This document shows, one piece after another, positions 50,356 through 59,889 of a stretch of DNA of 64,000 nucleotides. The notes below the pieces were generated by a model, which saw only the letters and a list, made by a program, of their open reading frames with translations, was not told the origin of the DNA and did no database searches. Origin of the DNA: Spirochaetota bacterium (lineage in GTDB: Bacteria > Spirochaetota > Spirochaetia > Treponematales > Breznakiellaceae); contig JAEXTK010000101.1 of assembly GCA_023406985.1 (NCBI GenBank), positions 9,639 to 73,638 on the forward strand, given 5' to 3'. Each line of letters opens with the position of its first letter. Within the stretch, counting starts at the first letter, position 1. A program made the translations under genes and the position numbers.

Positions 50356-51495
50356 ATGGACGAACGTAGACGAGACATAGCCGACCTGCAGAAGCGTATG
50401 GAGACCTACGTCCGTTCGCTCGACGCGGCGAAGGAGGCGTTGGGAACCGCCGCGCTGTCCGACGCGCGCGCGGAGAGCGTCCTTGCCGATGCGGTGAACG
50501 AAGCCGCGCGCCTCGCCCGCGATATCGCGGAGGCGCGGACCGAGGCGCAGGCGGTCGCCCGCGATATGGAGCGCTTCCAAGAGGCGCGGCTCGCCGAACG
50601 CGGCGGCAAGAAGGAACTGGACGCCCTGCGCCGGTCTCTCGTCGAATCCCAGACCCGCCTCGGCGAGGCGGCCCTCGCTTCGGCGGAAGCCCCCGCCGGC
50701 TTCGAGCCGTTCCGCCTCCGCATCGACGCGGTCGCCGGCCGCATCGAGGATCTGGAAGCGCGCATCGCCGAGCTGGAAAACTCGACCGGGGAGGGCGGCC
50801 TCATCGCCCACTTGGGGCGGAGCGCGCGGACCGTGTTCCTGCGTTCTTCCCAGACGTCGCGGCGCGCGGAGGGCCAGCGGATCCTCGCGGAGGCGGGCGC
50901 CGCCATCAGGGGCGAGGCGCTCGCTTCGGAGGACGAGGCGGTCCGCGCGGCGAGCGAGGCGCTGACGGCGCAGGGCGAGGCGATCGCCCGCGCGGAGGCG
51001 GCGTTGGCCGCCGTGAGGACCGAACTGAAGGAATTGACCGATCGGCTCCAGTCCGTCGCGGGCAGCCCCCGCCGCGCCGTCCAGCGCCTGGAAAAGGCCG
51101 CGGAAGAGGGGGAGGGGAGCCTCGCCCGGCTCCGCAGGGACGTGGGCGAGCGGCTCCTCGCGGCCGCGGGCGAAGCGTCTTCCGCCCCCCACGCGAAGGA
51201 CCCGTTCGTCGCCTTCGCCGCGGCGTTCCTCTCCGAGGGCGCCGTCGCCGCCCACCGTTCCGCTGCCCGTTCCGCGGCCGCCTCCATCGCCTCCGCGGAG
51301 AAACAAATCCGCAAACTCGAAGCATCCATACGGATCGACGCCCTCTACGCGGAGGTCGCGCGGCTCCGATCCGCGGTCGCGGACCATGAGCGGCGCATCG
51401 CCGCGAGCAAGCGGGCCGTGGAGGATATGGGCCAGCGCATTTCCGACGCCGAACGGGAAATCGCCGGCCTGGAGGCCGCGCGCGGCGAGGGCTAA
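50356..51495 (+). CDS. Uncharacterised coiled-coil protein
   Basis: The 379-residue protein is almost entirely charged, alanine-rich heptad repeat (for example RIEDLEARIAELENSTGEGG and AARSAAASIASAEKQIRKLE) with one short break around residues 140-165 (LIAHLGRSARTVFLRSSQ). There is no signal peptide or membrane helix. It looks like a cytoplasmic rod of the SMC/filament type without ATPase parts. It has its own promoter and stands 47 bases upstream of parE, so a link to chromosome handling is possible but is only context. The ATG sits at the predicted transcription start. Confidence 0.65.
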   Translation: MDERRRDIADLQKRMETYVRSLDAAKEALGTAALSDARAESVLADAVNEAARLARDIAEARTEAQAVARDMERFQEARLAERGGKKELDALRRSLVESQTRLGEAALASAEAPAGFEPFRLRIDAVAGRIEDLEARIAELENSTGEGGLIAHLGRSARTVFLRSSQTSRRAEGQRILAEAGAAIRGEALASEDEAVRAASEALTAQGEAIARAEAALAAVRTELKELTDRLQSVAGSPRRAVQRLEKAAEEGEGSLARLRRDVGERLLAAAGEASSAPHAKDPFVAFAAAFLSEGAVAAHRSAARSAAASIASAEKQIRKLEASIRIDALYAEVARLRSAVADHERRIAASKRAVEDMGQRISDAEREIAGLEAARGEG

Positions 51496-51506
51496 CCTCC
51501 CCACGG

Positions 51507-51536
51507 TTCACGAAGAGGGTCGCTTCGTGCTATCAT
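51507..51536 (+). promoter_or_regulatory. Promoter of parE-parC, leaderless layout
   Basis: TTCACG (51507-51512), an 18-base spacer and TATCAT (51531-51536) place the predicted start on the ATG at 51543. Confidence 0.6.
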
Positions 51537-51542
51537 TGCCGC

Positions 51543-53378
51543 ATGGCATCCAAAAGATCGGCCGCGGCTGTCTACGACGAATCCAAGATCAAAACCCTCT
51601 CTTCCCTCGAACACATCCGCCTCAGGACCGGCATGTATATCGGCCGGCTCGGCGACGGCTCCAATCCCGACGACGGTATCTACATACTGCTCAAAGAAGT
51701 CGTCGATAACGGCATCGACGAATTCATCATGGGAAACGGCGCCAAGATCGAGATCGAGGTCGCGGAAGGAACCGTGAAGGTGCGCGACTACGGCCGCGGC
51801 ATCCCCCTCGGCAAGCTCGTCGAGTGCGTCTCCATCATCAATACCGGCGCGAAGTACAACGACGACGTCTTCCAGTTCTCGGTCGGCCTCAACGGCGTCG
51901 GCACGAAGGCCGTCAACGCCCTCTCCTCCCATTTCCGCGTGGTGGCGGTCCGCTCGGGCGAATTCGCGGAAGCCGTCTTCGAGCGCGGAAAACTCGTGAG
52001 CGAACGGAAGGGCAAGACCAAGCAGGTCGGCAAGGCGACGGCCAAAGACGGCACGTACGTGGAGTTCACCCCCGACCGGGAAATATTCGGGGACTACCGC
52101 TTCAATCCGGAGTTCATCGAGCGCAGGGTCTGGAACTACGCCTACCTCAACGCGGGGCTCACCCTCCGCTTCAACGGCCAAGACTACAAGTCGGAGAACG
52201 GCCTCCTCGACCTGCTCAAGGACGAAGCCGGCGAGGCCACCATCTATCCGATCGGCTATTACAAGGGCGAGCGGATCGAGTTCTCCTTCACCCACACGAA
52301 CGACTACGGCGAGGAGTATTTCTCCTTCGTGAACGGCCAGTTCACCTCCGACGGCGGCACCCACCTCTCCGCCTTCAAGGAGGGCTTCCTCAAAGGCATC
52401 CAGGCCTTCTACAAGAAGGACTACAAGAGCGAGGACGTGCGCGAAGGGACGGCGGCCGCGGTGGCCGTCAAGCTCAAGAACCCCGTCTTCGAGAGCCAGA
52501 CGAAGAACAAGCTCGGCAACGCCGACATCCGCGCCTGGGTCCTCCAGGAGGTGAAGGCCGCCGTGGAGGATTGGCTCCACAAGAATACCGAAGCCGCCAA
52601 TCTGCTCGAGCAGAAGATCGAGGCGAACGAGAAGCTCCGCACCGAGCTCAACGTCGTCAAGAAGGAAGCCCGGGAGGCGGCGAAGAAGATCGCCCTCAAG
52701 ATACCCAAGCTCAAGGACTGCAAGTACCACCTGGACGACGGGGAGAAGGGCGCCGATTCCATGATCTTCATGACCGAGGGCGACTCGGCCGCGGGTTCCA
52801 TGGTGAGTTCCCGCGACGTGATGACCCAGGCCATCTTCTCCATGCGCGGCAAGGTGGAGAACATGCAGGGCAAGAAGCGGACCGCCATCTACAAGAACGA
52901 GGAACTCTACAACATGATGATGGCCCTCGGGATAGAGAACGACGTCTCGGGGCTCCGCTACGGCAAGATCGTCATCGCCACCGACGCCGACTTCGACGGC
53001 TTCCATATCCGGAACCTCCTCCTCACCTTCTTCCTGTCCTTCTTCGAGGAGCTCGTGACCGGCGGCAGGGTCTTCATCCTGGAGACGCCGCTGTTCCGCG
53101 TGCGGACCAAGAAGGAAACGGTCTATTGCTATTCGGAGAAGGAGCGGGACGAGGCGGTGAAGAAGCTCGGGAGCCAGAGCGAGGTGACGCGCTTCAAGGG
53201 CCTCGGCGAGATCAACCCCAAGGAATTCGGCCAGTTCATCGGACCGGATATGCGCCTCGTGCCGGTGACGATCAACCAGCTCAAGGCCGTGCCGCAGGTG
53301 CTCGAGTTCTACATGGGTAAGAACACCCCCGAACGCCGCGAGTACATCATGAAGAACCTCGTCGCCGACGTGAACTGA
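51543..53378 (+). CDS. parE: DNA topoisomerase IV subunit B
   Basis: The 611-residue ATPase subunit unlinks daughter chromosomes together with ParC. It has the GHKL ATPase (KEVVDNGIDEFIMG, VRDYGRGIPLG, GLNGVGTKAVNALS), the transducer domain and the TOPRIM domain (about 405-590: FMTEGDSAAGSM and ATDADFDGFHIRNL). EGDSAAGSM replaces the common EGDSAGGSA. GyrB-type insertions are lacking, and pairing with the short GyrA/ParC homologue 11 bases later supports topoisomerase IV rather than gyrase. The start has no ribosome-binding site and coincides with the predicted transcription start. Confidence 0.9.
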   Translation: MASKRSAAAVYDESKIKTLSSLEHIRLRTGMYIGRLGDGSNPDDGIYILLKEVVDNGIDEFIMGNGAKIEIEVAEGTVKVRDYGRGIPLGKLVECVSIINTGAKYNDDVFQFSVGLNGVGTKAVNALSSHFRVVAVRSGEFAEAVFERGKLVSERKGKTKQVGKATAKDGTYVEFTPDREIFGDYRFNPEFIERRVWNYAYLNAGLTLRFNGQDYKSENGLLDLLKDEAGEATIYPIGYYKGERIEFSFTHTNDYGEEYFSFVNGQFTSDGGTHLSAFKEGFLKGIQAFYKKDYKSEDVREGTAAAVAVKLKNPVFESQTKNKLGNADIRAWVLQEVKAAVEDWLHKNTEAANLLEQKIEANEKLRTELNVVKKEAREAAKKIALKIPKLKDCKYHLDDGEKGADSMIFMTEGDSAAGSMVSSRDVMTQAIFSMRGKVENMQGKKRTAIYKNEELYNMMMALGIENDVSGLRYGKIVIATDADFDGFHIRNLLLTFFLSFFEELVTGGRVFILETPLFRVRTKKETVYCYSEKERDEAVKKLGSQSEVTRFKGLGEINPKEFGQFIGPDMRLVPVTINQLKAVPQVLEFYMGKNTPERREYIMKNLVADVN

Positions 53379-53389
53379 AGGACCGTGCC

Positions 53390-55312
53390 ATGGCTTACGT
53401 AAAAACGCTCTTCGACCGCAACTTCCTGGAATACGCGTCCTACGTCATCAAGGACCGGGCCATCCCGGACCTGGAGGACGGCCTCAAGCCGGTCCAGCGG
53501 CGCATCCTCCACACCCTCTTCGAGATGGACGACGGGAAATTCCACAAGGTGGCGAACGTCGTCGGCGCCTGCATGAAGTACCACCCGCACGGCGACGCGT
53601 CCATCGGCTCGGCCCTCGTGGTCCTCGCGAACAAGGACCTCTTCATCGAGCGGCAGGGGAACTTCGGCAATATCTTCACCGGCGACGAAGCCTCCGCGAC
53701 CCGATACATCGAGTGCCGCGCCACGAGCCTCGCGAAGGACCTCTTCTACAATCCCAAGCTCACGCCCTACGTCGATTCCTACGACGGGCGCAACAAGGAA
53801 CCGGTCGTCTTCCCCGCGAAGATCCCGGTGGTCCTGGCCATCGGCGCCGAGGGCATCGCGGTCGGCATGTCCACCAAGATCCTCCCGCACAACATCCTGG
53901 AAATCCTTGAAGCCGAGAAGGCGTGCCTCGCGGGCAAGAAGTTCCAGCTCTACCCGGACTTCCCGACCGCCGGCCTCGTGGACGTTTCCGATTACCGGGA
54001 CGGGAACGGCAAGGTCCTCGTTCGGGCGAAGCTCGACGTGTCGGACCCCAAGCGCATCGTCATCCGGGAACTGCCCTTCGGCTCCACCACCGAGAGCCTC
54101 ATCGAGAGCGTGGAGACCGCGGCCAAGGCCGGGCGGGTCAAGATCCAGTCCATCAGCGACTTCACGACCGAGAACGTCGAGATAGAGATCAAGCTCGCCC
54201 GCGGCGTGTATTCCGAGGAGACGGTGGACGCGCTCTTCGCCTTCACCGAGTGCGAACAGTCCATCTCCGTCAACCTCCTCGTGATCAAGGACGGGCTGCC
54301 CGTGGTCATGACCGTGACCGAGGTCATCCAGCACCACGCGAAGCAGCTCGTATCCATCCTCACCAAGGAACTGGAGCTCGAGCGGGCGGAACTCAAGGAC
54401 AAGATACACCAGCGGACCCTCGAACGCATCTTCATCGAGGAGCGGATCTACAAGAAGATCGAGGAGATGAAGACCGCGGAGACGGTCATCGCCGCGGTGC
54501 TCGCGGGCTTCAAGCCCTTCGCCGCCGAGATCGGTCCGCGCGGCGTGTCCGAGGAGGACGTGGAGCGGCTGCTCAAGATCCCGATCCGGCGCATCTCGCT
54601 CTACGACATCAACAAGGCCCGGGCCGAGATGAAGGAGATGGAAGCCCGCCTCAAGGAGATCGCCCTCCACCTCAAGGACATCGTGGCGTACGCGACCGCC
54701 TTCCTGGACGGCGTCATCGCCAAGATCAAGGCGAACGAGGAACTCGGCCGCGGCGCCCGGCGAACCAAGGTGGGCCGCTTCGAAAAGGTGGAAGTAAAGG
54801 AAGTGGCGAAGAAGGACCTGGAGCTGCGCTATGACTCCGCCACCGGTTACCTGGGAACCGCGATCGCGGGAGGAGAAGTCGTCGCCGAGGTCTCGTCCTT
54901 CGACCGCGTCCTCGTGATCAGGAAAAACGGTACCTACATCGTCATGGACGCGCCGGACAAGGCCTTCGTGGACGTGGGCGCCTGGTGGATCGGCGTGGCG
55001 GACAAGGACGCGCTCGCGTCGGTGGTCTTCACCGTCCTCTACAAGGATACGGAGACGGGCTACCCGCTCATCAAGCGTTGCAGCGTGGAAGGCTGGATCA
55101 TGAACAAGGAATATTCGCTCGTGCCGGAAGGCGGCGAGCTCCTCCACATCGACGGCCGGGACAAGTTCAACTTCACCGTGCACTACAAGCCGAAGCCGCG
55201 CCTCAAGGTGACCAAGGAGGTCTTCAAGGCCCAGGATTTCCTCGTGAAGGGGCTCAAGGCCGGCGGCGTGCGCCTGGCGAACAAGGAAATGTCCAAGATC
55301 GAGGTGAAGTGA
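53390..55312 (+). CDS. parC: DNA topoisomerase IV subunit A
   Basis: The 640-residue subunit cuts and rejoins DNA. The catalytic tyrosine is at about residue 106 in SATRYIECRATSLA, and the winged-helix entry is DLEDGLKPVQRRILHTLFEM. The quinolone-site region reads HPHGDASIGSAL instead of the common HPHGDSAVYDA-like sequence. The C-terminal domain is short, with no GyrA-box (QRRGGKG) seen, which fits ParC rather than GyrA. It lies 11 bases after parE behind a weak AAGGA site and is cotranscribed with it. Confidence 0.9.
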   Translation: MAYVKTLFDRNFLEYASYVIKDRAIPDLEDGLKPVQRRILHTLFEMDDGKFHKVANVVGACMKYHPHGDASIGSALVVLANKDLFIERQGNFGNIFTGDEASATRYIECRATSLAKDLFYNPKLTPYVDSYDGRNKEPVVFPAKIPVVLAIGAEGIAVGMSTKILPHNILEILEAEKACLAGKKFQLYPDFPTAGLVDVSDYRDGNGKVLVRAKLDVSDPKRIVIRELPFGSTTESLIESVETAAKAGRVKIQSISDFTTENVEIEIKLARGVYSEETVDALFAFTECEQSISVNLLVIKDGLPVVMTVTEVIQHHAKQLVSILTKELELERAELKDKIHQRTLERIFIEERIYKKIEEMKTAETVIAAVLAGFKPFAAEIGPRGVSEEDVERLLKIPIRRISLYDINKARAEMKEMEARLKEIALHLKDIVAYATAFLDGVIAKIKANEELGRGARRTKVGRFEKVEVKEVAKKDLELRYDSATGYLGTAIAGGEVVAEVSSFDRVLVIRKNGTYIVMDAPDKAFVDVGAWWIGVADKDALASVVFTVLYKDTETGYPLIKRCSVEGWIMNKEYSLVPEGGELLHIDGRDKFNFTVHYKPKPRLKVTKEVFKAQDFLVKGLKAGGVRLANKEMSKIEVK

Positions 55313-55453
55313 GGCGCGCGAGGACGCGGCCCCGCGCGGAAGCCGCGTTCGGGGGCGCTTCCCCGGCGGATCTTCCGGAGATCAGGTCTTTGGAGGAATA
55401 GGCTTTCGCCGCCGGGGCGGGGAACCCCGAAGGGTGGGGCTCAAGCGAAAAAC

Positions 55454-55479
55454 GGCCGACGGCATCGTCGCCGTCGGCC
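55454..55479 (-). terminator. Intrinsic terminator of the small 55504 gene
   Basis: GGCCGACGGC (55454-55463) pairs perfectly with GCCGTCGGCC (55470-55479) around six bases. On the minus strand it is followed by GTTTTTCG, a short U-tract. It also sits 140 bases past parC and may serve both sides. Confidence 0.75.
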
Positions 55480-55503
55480 TTGGGCCCTGCGGAGCTCGGG
55501 CGT

Positions 55504-55716
55504 TCACGCGACCGAGGTGGCCGCTTCCTTCATTTCGTAAATGTAGCCGGTCTTGAGGCAGGTTTCGAAGAGCGCCTTCGGCATCGACTGCTCCACGACC
55601 TTCTCCCAACCATCCTTGACCCGGACGACGCGCACCTGATAGCCCGAATCGGACTCCCTGAGCACGTCGAGGAATTCCACGCGGCCGGGTTCGCACTTAA
55701 CGCAGTAACGCTTCAT
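55504..55716 (-). CDS. Small uncharacterised protein with CxxC motif
   Basis: The 70-residue protein begins [20 protein letters not shown] and continues with charged, partly helical sequence ending [12 protein letters not shown]. One N-terminal CxxC pair might bind metal or take part in redox, but a second pair is lacking. A strong GGAGGAAACC precedes the ATG at 55716, and a terminator follows, so it appears to be a single-gene unit. I do not recognise the family. Confidence 0.65.
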   Translation of the reverse strand: MKRYCVKCEPGRVEFLDVLRESDSGYQVRVVRVKDGWEKVVEQSMPKALFETCLKTGYIYEMKEAATSVA

Positions 55717-55771
55717 GGTTTCCTCCCATGCCCCGATTATCGGCCGCGGGAGGGGACTCATTTACCGAAAC

Positions 55772-55802
55772 TTGCGGCTCCCCGGCTCGGCGGTGGTATA
55801 CT
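55772..55802 (+). promoter_or_regulatory. Promoter of the macrodomain gene, leaderless layout
   Basis: TATACT (55797-55802) lies six bases before the ATG at 55809, so transcription is predicted to start on the ATG. The best -35 is TTGCGG (55772-55777) with a long 19-base spacer. Confidence 0.5.
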
Positions 55803-55808
55803 GGCGCT

Positions 55809-56360
55809 ATGGAAACCGCACTGAGCCGCGTCCGCATAGTGCGCGCCGACATCACGAAACTCGCGGTGGACGCGATCGTGAACGCGGCCAATTCCGGCCT
55901 CCTCGGCGGCGGCGGCGTGGACGGCGCCATACATCGCGCGGCGGGCAGCGTCCTGGCCGAAGAGTGCCGCGCGATCCGGGAACGGGAAGGCGGCTGCCCC
56001 ACGGGAAGCGCCGTCATGACGGGAGGGGGCATGCTGCCCTGCAAGAAGGTGATCCACGCCGTCGGGCCCATCTGGCGCGGCGGCGGGGAAGGGGAGGCGC
56101 AGCTCCTCGCCTCCTGCTACCGGAAGAGCCTGGAACTGGCCGTGCACGCGGGGCTCGCCACCGTCGCCTTCCCGAACATCTCCACGGGCGTGTACGGCTA
56201 CCCCAAGGAGAAGGCGGCCCCGATCGCGTTTTCCGCGGTCCTCGATTCTCTATCCCACGCGCCTTCCATCGCCGAAGTCCTCTTCGTCTGCTTCGACGAG
56301 GAGAACTACCGGCTCTATCGCGGCGAGTACGGCCGGATCAGGGACGCTCCCGCGGACTAG
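55809..56360 (+). CDS. Macrodomain protein (YmdB/O-acetyl-ADP-ribose deacetylase type)
   Basis: The 183-residue protein is a single macrodomain: [40 protein letters not shown], then [15 protein letters not shown] and [20 protein letters not shown]. These are the ADP-ribose binding loops; the conserved Asn, Asp-containing [10 protein letters not shown] and STGVYGYP are intact, as in enzymes that hydrolyse O-acetyl-ADP-ribose or remove ADP-ribose from proteins. It stands alone, convergent with the ABC transporter operon (stops overlap by four bases). Confidence 0.92.
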   Translation: METALSRVRIVRADITKLAVDAIVNAANSGLLGGGGVDGAIHRAAGSVLAEECRAIREREGGCPTGSAVMTGGGMLPCKKVIHAVGPIWRGGGEGEAQLLASCYRKSLELAVHAGLATVAFPNISTGVYGYPKEKAAPIAFSAVLDSLSHAPSIAEVLFVCFDEENYRLYRGEYGRIRDAPAD

Positions 56361-57103
56361 GCGCGCGCCTTGACGGCGTGCCCGCCGAGGTAGGCGGCCT
56401 TCAGGTTCTCGTCGCCGGCGAGGTCGGCGGCCTTCCCGGCCATGACGACGGAGCCGAGCTCGAGGATGAGCGCGCGGTCCGCCACCGCCAAGGCCTGGCG
56501 GGCGTTCTGTTCCACGAGGAGGATGGAGAGGCCCTCCTCCTTCCGGATCGCCGCGATCGTCTTGAATATCTCCTTCATGACGATGGGCGCGAGGCCCAGG
56601 GAGGGCTCGTCCAGGAGGAGCAGTTTCGGCTTGGCCACGAGCGCCCGCGCTATGGCGAGCATCTGCTGTTCGCCGCCGGAGAGCGTACCCGCGAGCTGTT
56701 TCCTGCGTTCCTTGAGGATGGGAAACAGCGCGAAGCAGTATGCGCGCGTCTTCTCGTATTCCGCGCCCGCGCTCCGGTCGCGGAGGGCGTGGACGCCCAG
56801 CCGGAGATTCTCTTCCACGGAAAGCGTGGCGAAGACGCGCCGGCCCTCCGGCACGTGGGCGATGCCGAGCCGCACGAGGTTGTGGGCCGGCACGGAGAGA
56901 AGGTCCGTCCCCGCGTATTCGATGGAGCCCGATTCCGCCTTCTCGATGCCGGAGATCGTCTTGAGCAGGGTCGATTTTCCCGCCCCGTTGGCGCCGAGGA
57001 CCGCGACGATCTCGCCTTCCGCGAGGTCGAGGTCGATGGACTTGAGCGCCTGCACGGCGCCGTAGCGCACCGACAGCGAACGGATTTTCAGGGCGCCGCT
57101 CAT
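56357..57103 (-). CDS. livF: Branched-chain amino acid ABC transporter, ATPase LivF
   Basis: The 248-residue ATPase has Walker [17 protein letters not shown], signature [15 protein letters not shown], Walker [13 protein letters not shown], and the LivF-type [22 protein letters not shown] and [16 protein letters not shown]. It powers uptake with the fused LivM-LivG protein. Its ATG overlaps the LivMG stop (ATGA), so it is the last gene in the livK-livH-livMG-livF operon. Confidence 0.95.
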   Translation of the reverse strand: MSGALKIRSLSVRYGAVQALKSIDLDLAEGEIVAVLGANGAGKSTLLKTISGIEKAESGSIEYAGTDLLSVPAHNLVRLGIAHVPEGRRVFATLSVEENLRLGVHALRDRSAGAEYEKTRAYCFALFPILKERRKQLAGTLSGGEQQMLAIARALVAKPKLLLLDEPSLGLAPIVMKEIFKTIAAIRKEEGLSILLVEQNARQALAVADRALILELGSVVMAGKAADLAGDENLKAAYLGGHAVKARA

Positions 57104-58962
57104 TCGTTGCCTCCGAGATACGCTTCCACCACGGCGGGATGTTCGTAGATGACCGCGGGCGGGCCGGAGGCGATGAGCTCGCCCTCGGCGAGCACGACGA
57201 CCTCGTCGGAGATGCCCATGACGACGTTCATGTCGTGCTCGATGAGGAGGAGGGTGACGCCCTCGTCGCGGATGGACCTGAGCAGGACCATGAGTTCGGC
57301 CGATTCGCGGTCGTTGAGGCCCGAGCTCGGTTCGTCCAGCACGAGGAGCTCCGGCTCCGTCGCGAGGGCGCGGGCGATCTCCAAGAGCCGCTGCTTGCCG
57401 TACGGCAGGTTCTTGGCCAGCTCGTCCCGGCTTTCCCAGAGGCCCATCTGGCGCAATCGCCAGGAGGCGATCTCCAGGATGCGCGCCTCCTCCCTGCGCT
57501 GGGAGGGGAGCCGGAGAACGGCCGGCCAGACGCCCTTGGACGCGTGCACGTGGGGGCCGCACATGACGTTCTCCAAACAGGAGAGGGAGGGGAAAAGCCG
57601 GATATTCTGGAAGGTCCGCGCGATGCCCGCGCGCACGATCGCGTGGGTCTTCTTGCCCGTGATGTCCTTTCCGGCGAAGACGATCTTGCCTTCCGCGGGC
57701 TTGTAGATGCCGGAGATCACGTTGAAGAGGCTCGTCTTGCCCGCCCCGTTCGGTCCGATGAGGGCGGTGATGGAACCGGTCTTCACCGTCAGGCTCACCT
57801 TTTCCAGGGCGGAGAGTCCGCCGAAACGGAGGGAGAGGGCCTCCACGCGGAGGAGGTCCCCGCCGTCGCCGGATTTTCCGACCCGCGCTTCGGCGGTTCC
57901 CGCGCTCGCGTCGATCCCGGCCGCCTTCGCCTCGGCCCGGAGCTTGCCCCGCGGCCGTTTGAGGCTCTTCGGCTTCTCCCCGCTCTCGAGCCGCGCGAGG
58001 AGGTCGGCGGAGAGCTTGATGCCGAGACCTTTGAGGCCGAGGCCGGACCGCTTGCGGGGGAGGAGGCCCTCGGGCTTGAAGATCATCATGGCGGCCAGCG
58101 CCGCTCCGAAGAGGAGCATGCGGTACTGGGCGGCGTCGCGGAAGATTTCGGGGAAGATGACGACGGCGGCCGCGCCGAGCACGGTGCCGGGTATGGAGCC
58201 GAGGCCGCCGAGGAGGACGATGCAGAAGAGGAGGGTGGACTCCATGAAGGTGAAGCCCGTGGGGGCGATCACCTGGAATTTTGCGGCGTAGAGGTTGCCG
58301 GCGACGCCCGCGAGGCCCGCGCCGAGCACGAAGGCGAGGCGCTTGGAGGAACGGACGTCCACGCCCATGGCCCCCGCGGCGATCTCGTCCTCGCGGATGT
58401 AGTTCCAGGCCCGGCCCTGGCGGGACGTCTGGAGGCGCGTGAGGCCGATCATCGTGAACGCCAGGACGAGCCAGATGCCGTAGTAGGAAGCCATGGAGGA
58501 ATCGAAGCGGAGGGGGCCGATGGCGGCGGAGTCTATCCCCGTGATGCCGTTGGCGCCGCGGGTGAAGCCGCCCGGATCGCGCTCGGCCACGAGGCGGACG
58601 ATCTCGCCGATGCCGATGGTCACGATGCAGAGGTAGTCGCCCTTGAGGTGGATGACCGGGCTCGTCACGAGCCAGGCGAAGGCCGCGGCGGCCAGGGCGG
58701 AAACGGGCAGGAGGATGAGCACCGGCACGTCGAGCCGGGTGTTGAGGATGGCCGTGGCGTAGGCGCCGATGGCGTAGAAGGCCGTGTGGCCCAGGTCGAA
58801 GAGGCCCACCTCGCCGAGCACGATGTTGAGCGAGAGGCCGAGCATCACGTAGATGCCGACGAGGAAACCGACGTCGATCCAATAGTCGTTGATCGCCGGG
58901 AACAGGGGAAAGGCTACGACGAGCAGCAGGGGCGCGAGCGCTTTGATCAGCTTCAGTTTCAT
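57100..58962 (-). CDS. Fused branched-chain amino acid permease LivM and ATPase LivG
   Basis: This 620-residue protein joins a LivM-type permease (about 1-320, with helices such as IYVMLGLSLNIVLGEVGLFD and the EAA-like block LGGLGSIPGTVLGAAAV) to a LivG-type ATPase (about 372-620). Between them lies a basic linker (KPKSLKRPRGKLRAEAKA). ATPase motifs: LIGPNGAGKTSLFNVISG, NLPYGKQRLLEIARAL, ELLVLDEPSSGL and LIEHDMNVVMGISD. In most bacteria these are two proteins. The frame is continuous with no sign of error. The start is one base after the livH stop. Confidence 0.93.
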   Translation of the reverse strand: MKLKLIKALAPLLLVVAFPLFPAINDYWIDVGFLVGIYVMLGLSLNIVLGEVGLFDLGHTAFYAIGAYATAILNTRLDVPVLILLPVSALAAAAFAWLVTSPVIHLKGDYLCIVTIGIGEIVRLVAERDPGGFTRGANGITGIDSAAIGPLRFDSSMASYYGIWLVLAFTMIGLTRLQTSRQGRAWNYIREDEIAAGAMGVDVRSSKRLAFVLGAGLAGVAGNLYAAKFQVIAPTGFTFMESTLLFCIVLLGGLGSIPGTVLGAAAVVIFPEIFRDAAQYRMLLFGAALAAMMIFKPEGLLPRKRSGLGLKGLGIKLSADLLARLESGEKPKSLKRPRGKLRAEAKAAGIDASAGTAEARVGKSGDGGDLLRVEALSLRFGGLSALEKVSLTVKTGSITALIGPNGAGKTSLFNVISGIYKPAEGKIVFAGKDITGKKTHAIVRAGIARTFQNIRLFPSLSCLENVMCGPHVHASKGVWPAVLRLPSQRREEARILEIASWRLRQMGLWESRDELAKNLPYGKQRLLEIARALATEPELLVLDEPSSGLNDRESAELMVLLRSIRDEGVTLLLIEHDMNVVMGISDEVVVLAEGELIASGPPAVIYEHPAVVEAYLGGNE

Positions 58963-58963
58963 T

Positions 58964-59875
58964 TCAAACCTTGTCGGCACGACGCTCGCCGAGGAGTCCC
59001 GTGGGCCTGAATACGAGGACGACGATGAGGACCAGGGTGACGAACACGTCGCTCCAGGAATCGGAGACGTAGTAGGAGAACATATTTTCAAGGACGCCGA
59101 GGAGGAGTCCTCCGATCATGGCTCCGGGTATGTTGCCGATGCCGCCCATGATGGTGGCGGTGAAGGCCTTGAGCGCGTACACCCAGCCCATCGTGAAGGA
59201 GATGCGGCCGTAATGGGCGCCCACCATCACCCCCGCGATGCCGCCGAGGCCGGGGCCGATGATGAAGATGAAGCGGACCACGGTGCGGTAGTTGATGCCG
59301 AGGAGCGTGGCCGTCTCGCGGTCCTGGGCCGCGGCGCGGATGGCGATGCCGAAACTCGTCTTCTCGATGACGAACCAGACCGCGGCCATGAGCACGAGGG
59401 AGAGGACGAGGATGAAGATCTGGAGCGAGGTGATGCGGAAATCGCCCGCGCTCAGGGCGCCCTGGGGCACGAGGGCGGCGGGGAAGGACTGGTAGCGCGG
59501 GCCCCAGCCCACCATGACGGCGTTCTGGATGACGATGGAGATGCCGAGGGCGGAGACCACGAGCGGCAGTCGCCCCGCGCGGTAGACCGGCCGGTACGCG
59601 AGGTTCTCCACGGCCAACCCCGCGACGGCGACGCCGACGCCGGAGACGACGAGGGCGAGCGCGATGCCCGCCCACGGACCGCCCCAGGCGGTGAGCGCGC
59701 TCGCCGATCCGATGAGGCAGGAATAGCCCAGGTAGGCCCCCAGGGTGAAGAGGTCTCCGTGCGCGAAGTTGATGAGCTTCATGACGCCGAAGACCATCGA
59801 GTACCCGAGGGCCACGAGGGCGTAGAACGAGCCGATGGTGAGTCCGTTCAGGAGCTGCGCTAGGAAAGTAAACAT
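58964..59875 (-). CDS. livH: Branched-chain amino acid ABC transporter permease LivH
   Basis: The 303-residue inner-membrane permease has about eight helices and the LivH landmarks NGLTIGSFYALVALGYSMVF at the start, LINFAHGDLFTLGAYLGY, RAAAQDRETATLLGINY and AFTATIMGGIGNIPGAMIGG. With LivM it forms the channel. GAGGAG lies nine bases before the ATG at 59875. The 128 bases upstream, after livK, hold three perfect hairpins. Confidence 0.95.
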   Translation of the reverse strand: MFTFLAQLLNGLTIGSFYALVALGYSMVFGVMKLINFAHGDLFTLGAYLGYSCLIGSASALTAWGGPWAGIALALVVSGVGVAVAGLAVENLAYRPVYRAGRLPLVVSALGISIVIQNAVMVGWGPRYQSFPAALVPQGALSAGDFRITSLQIFILVLSLVLMAAVWFVIEKTSFGIAIRAAAQDRETATLLGINYRTVVRFIFIIGPGLGGIAGVMVGAHYGRISFTMGWVYALKAFTATIMGGIGNIPGAMIGGLLLGVLENMFSYYVSDSWSDVFVTLVLIVVLVFRPTGLLGERRADKV

Positions 59876-59889
59876 CGATACGGACTCCT

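Noticed and set aside
50269..51504. Upstream extension of the EF-G2 frame by about 400 codons
   Set aside because: The EF-G family start (MSYTTDLIKN) at 50268 has AAGGAG. The extension lies opposite the coiled-coil gene and has no homology.
55313..55503. Possible tRNA or small RNA in the gap after parC
   Set aside because: No cloverleaf or CCA-end pattern. The only clear structure is the intrinsic terminator at 55454-55479.
57139..59010. A 623-codon open frame on the plus strand opposite the liv genes
   Set aside because: Glu/Asp/Gly/Arg-rich sequence with no recognisable domain, opposite confirmed transporter genes.
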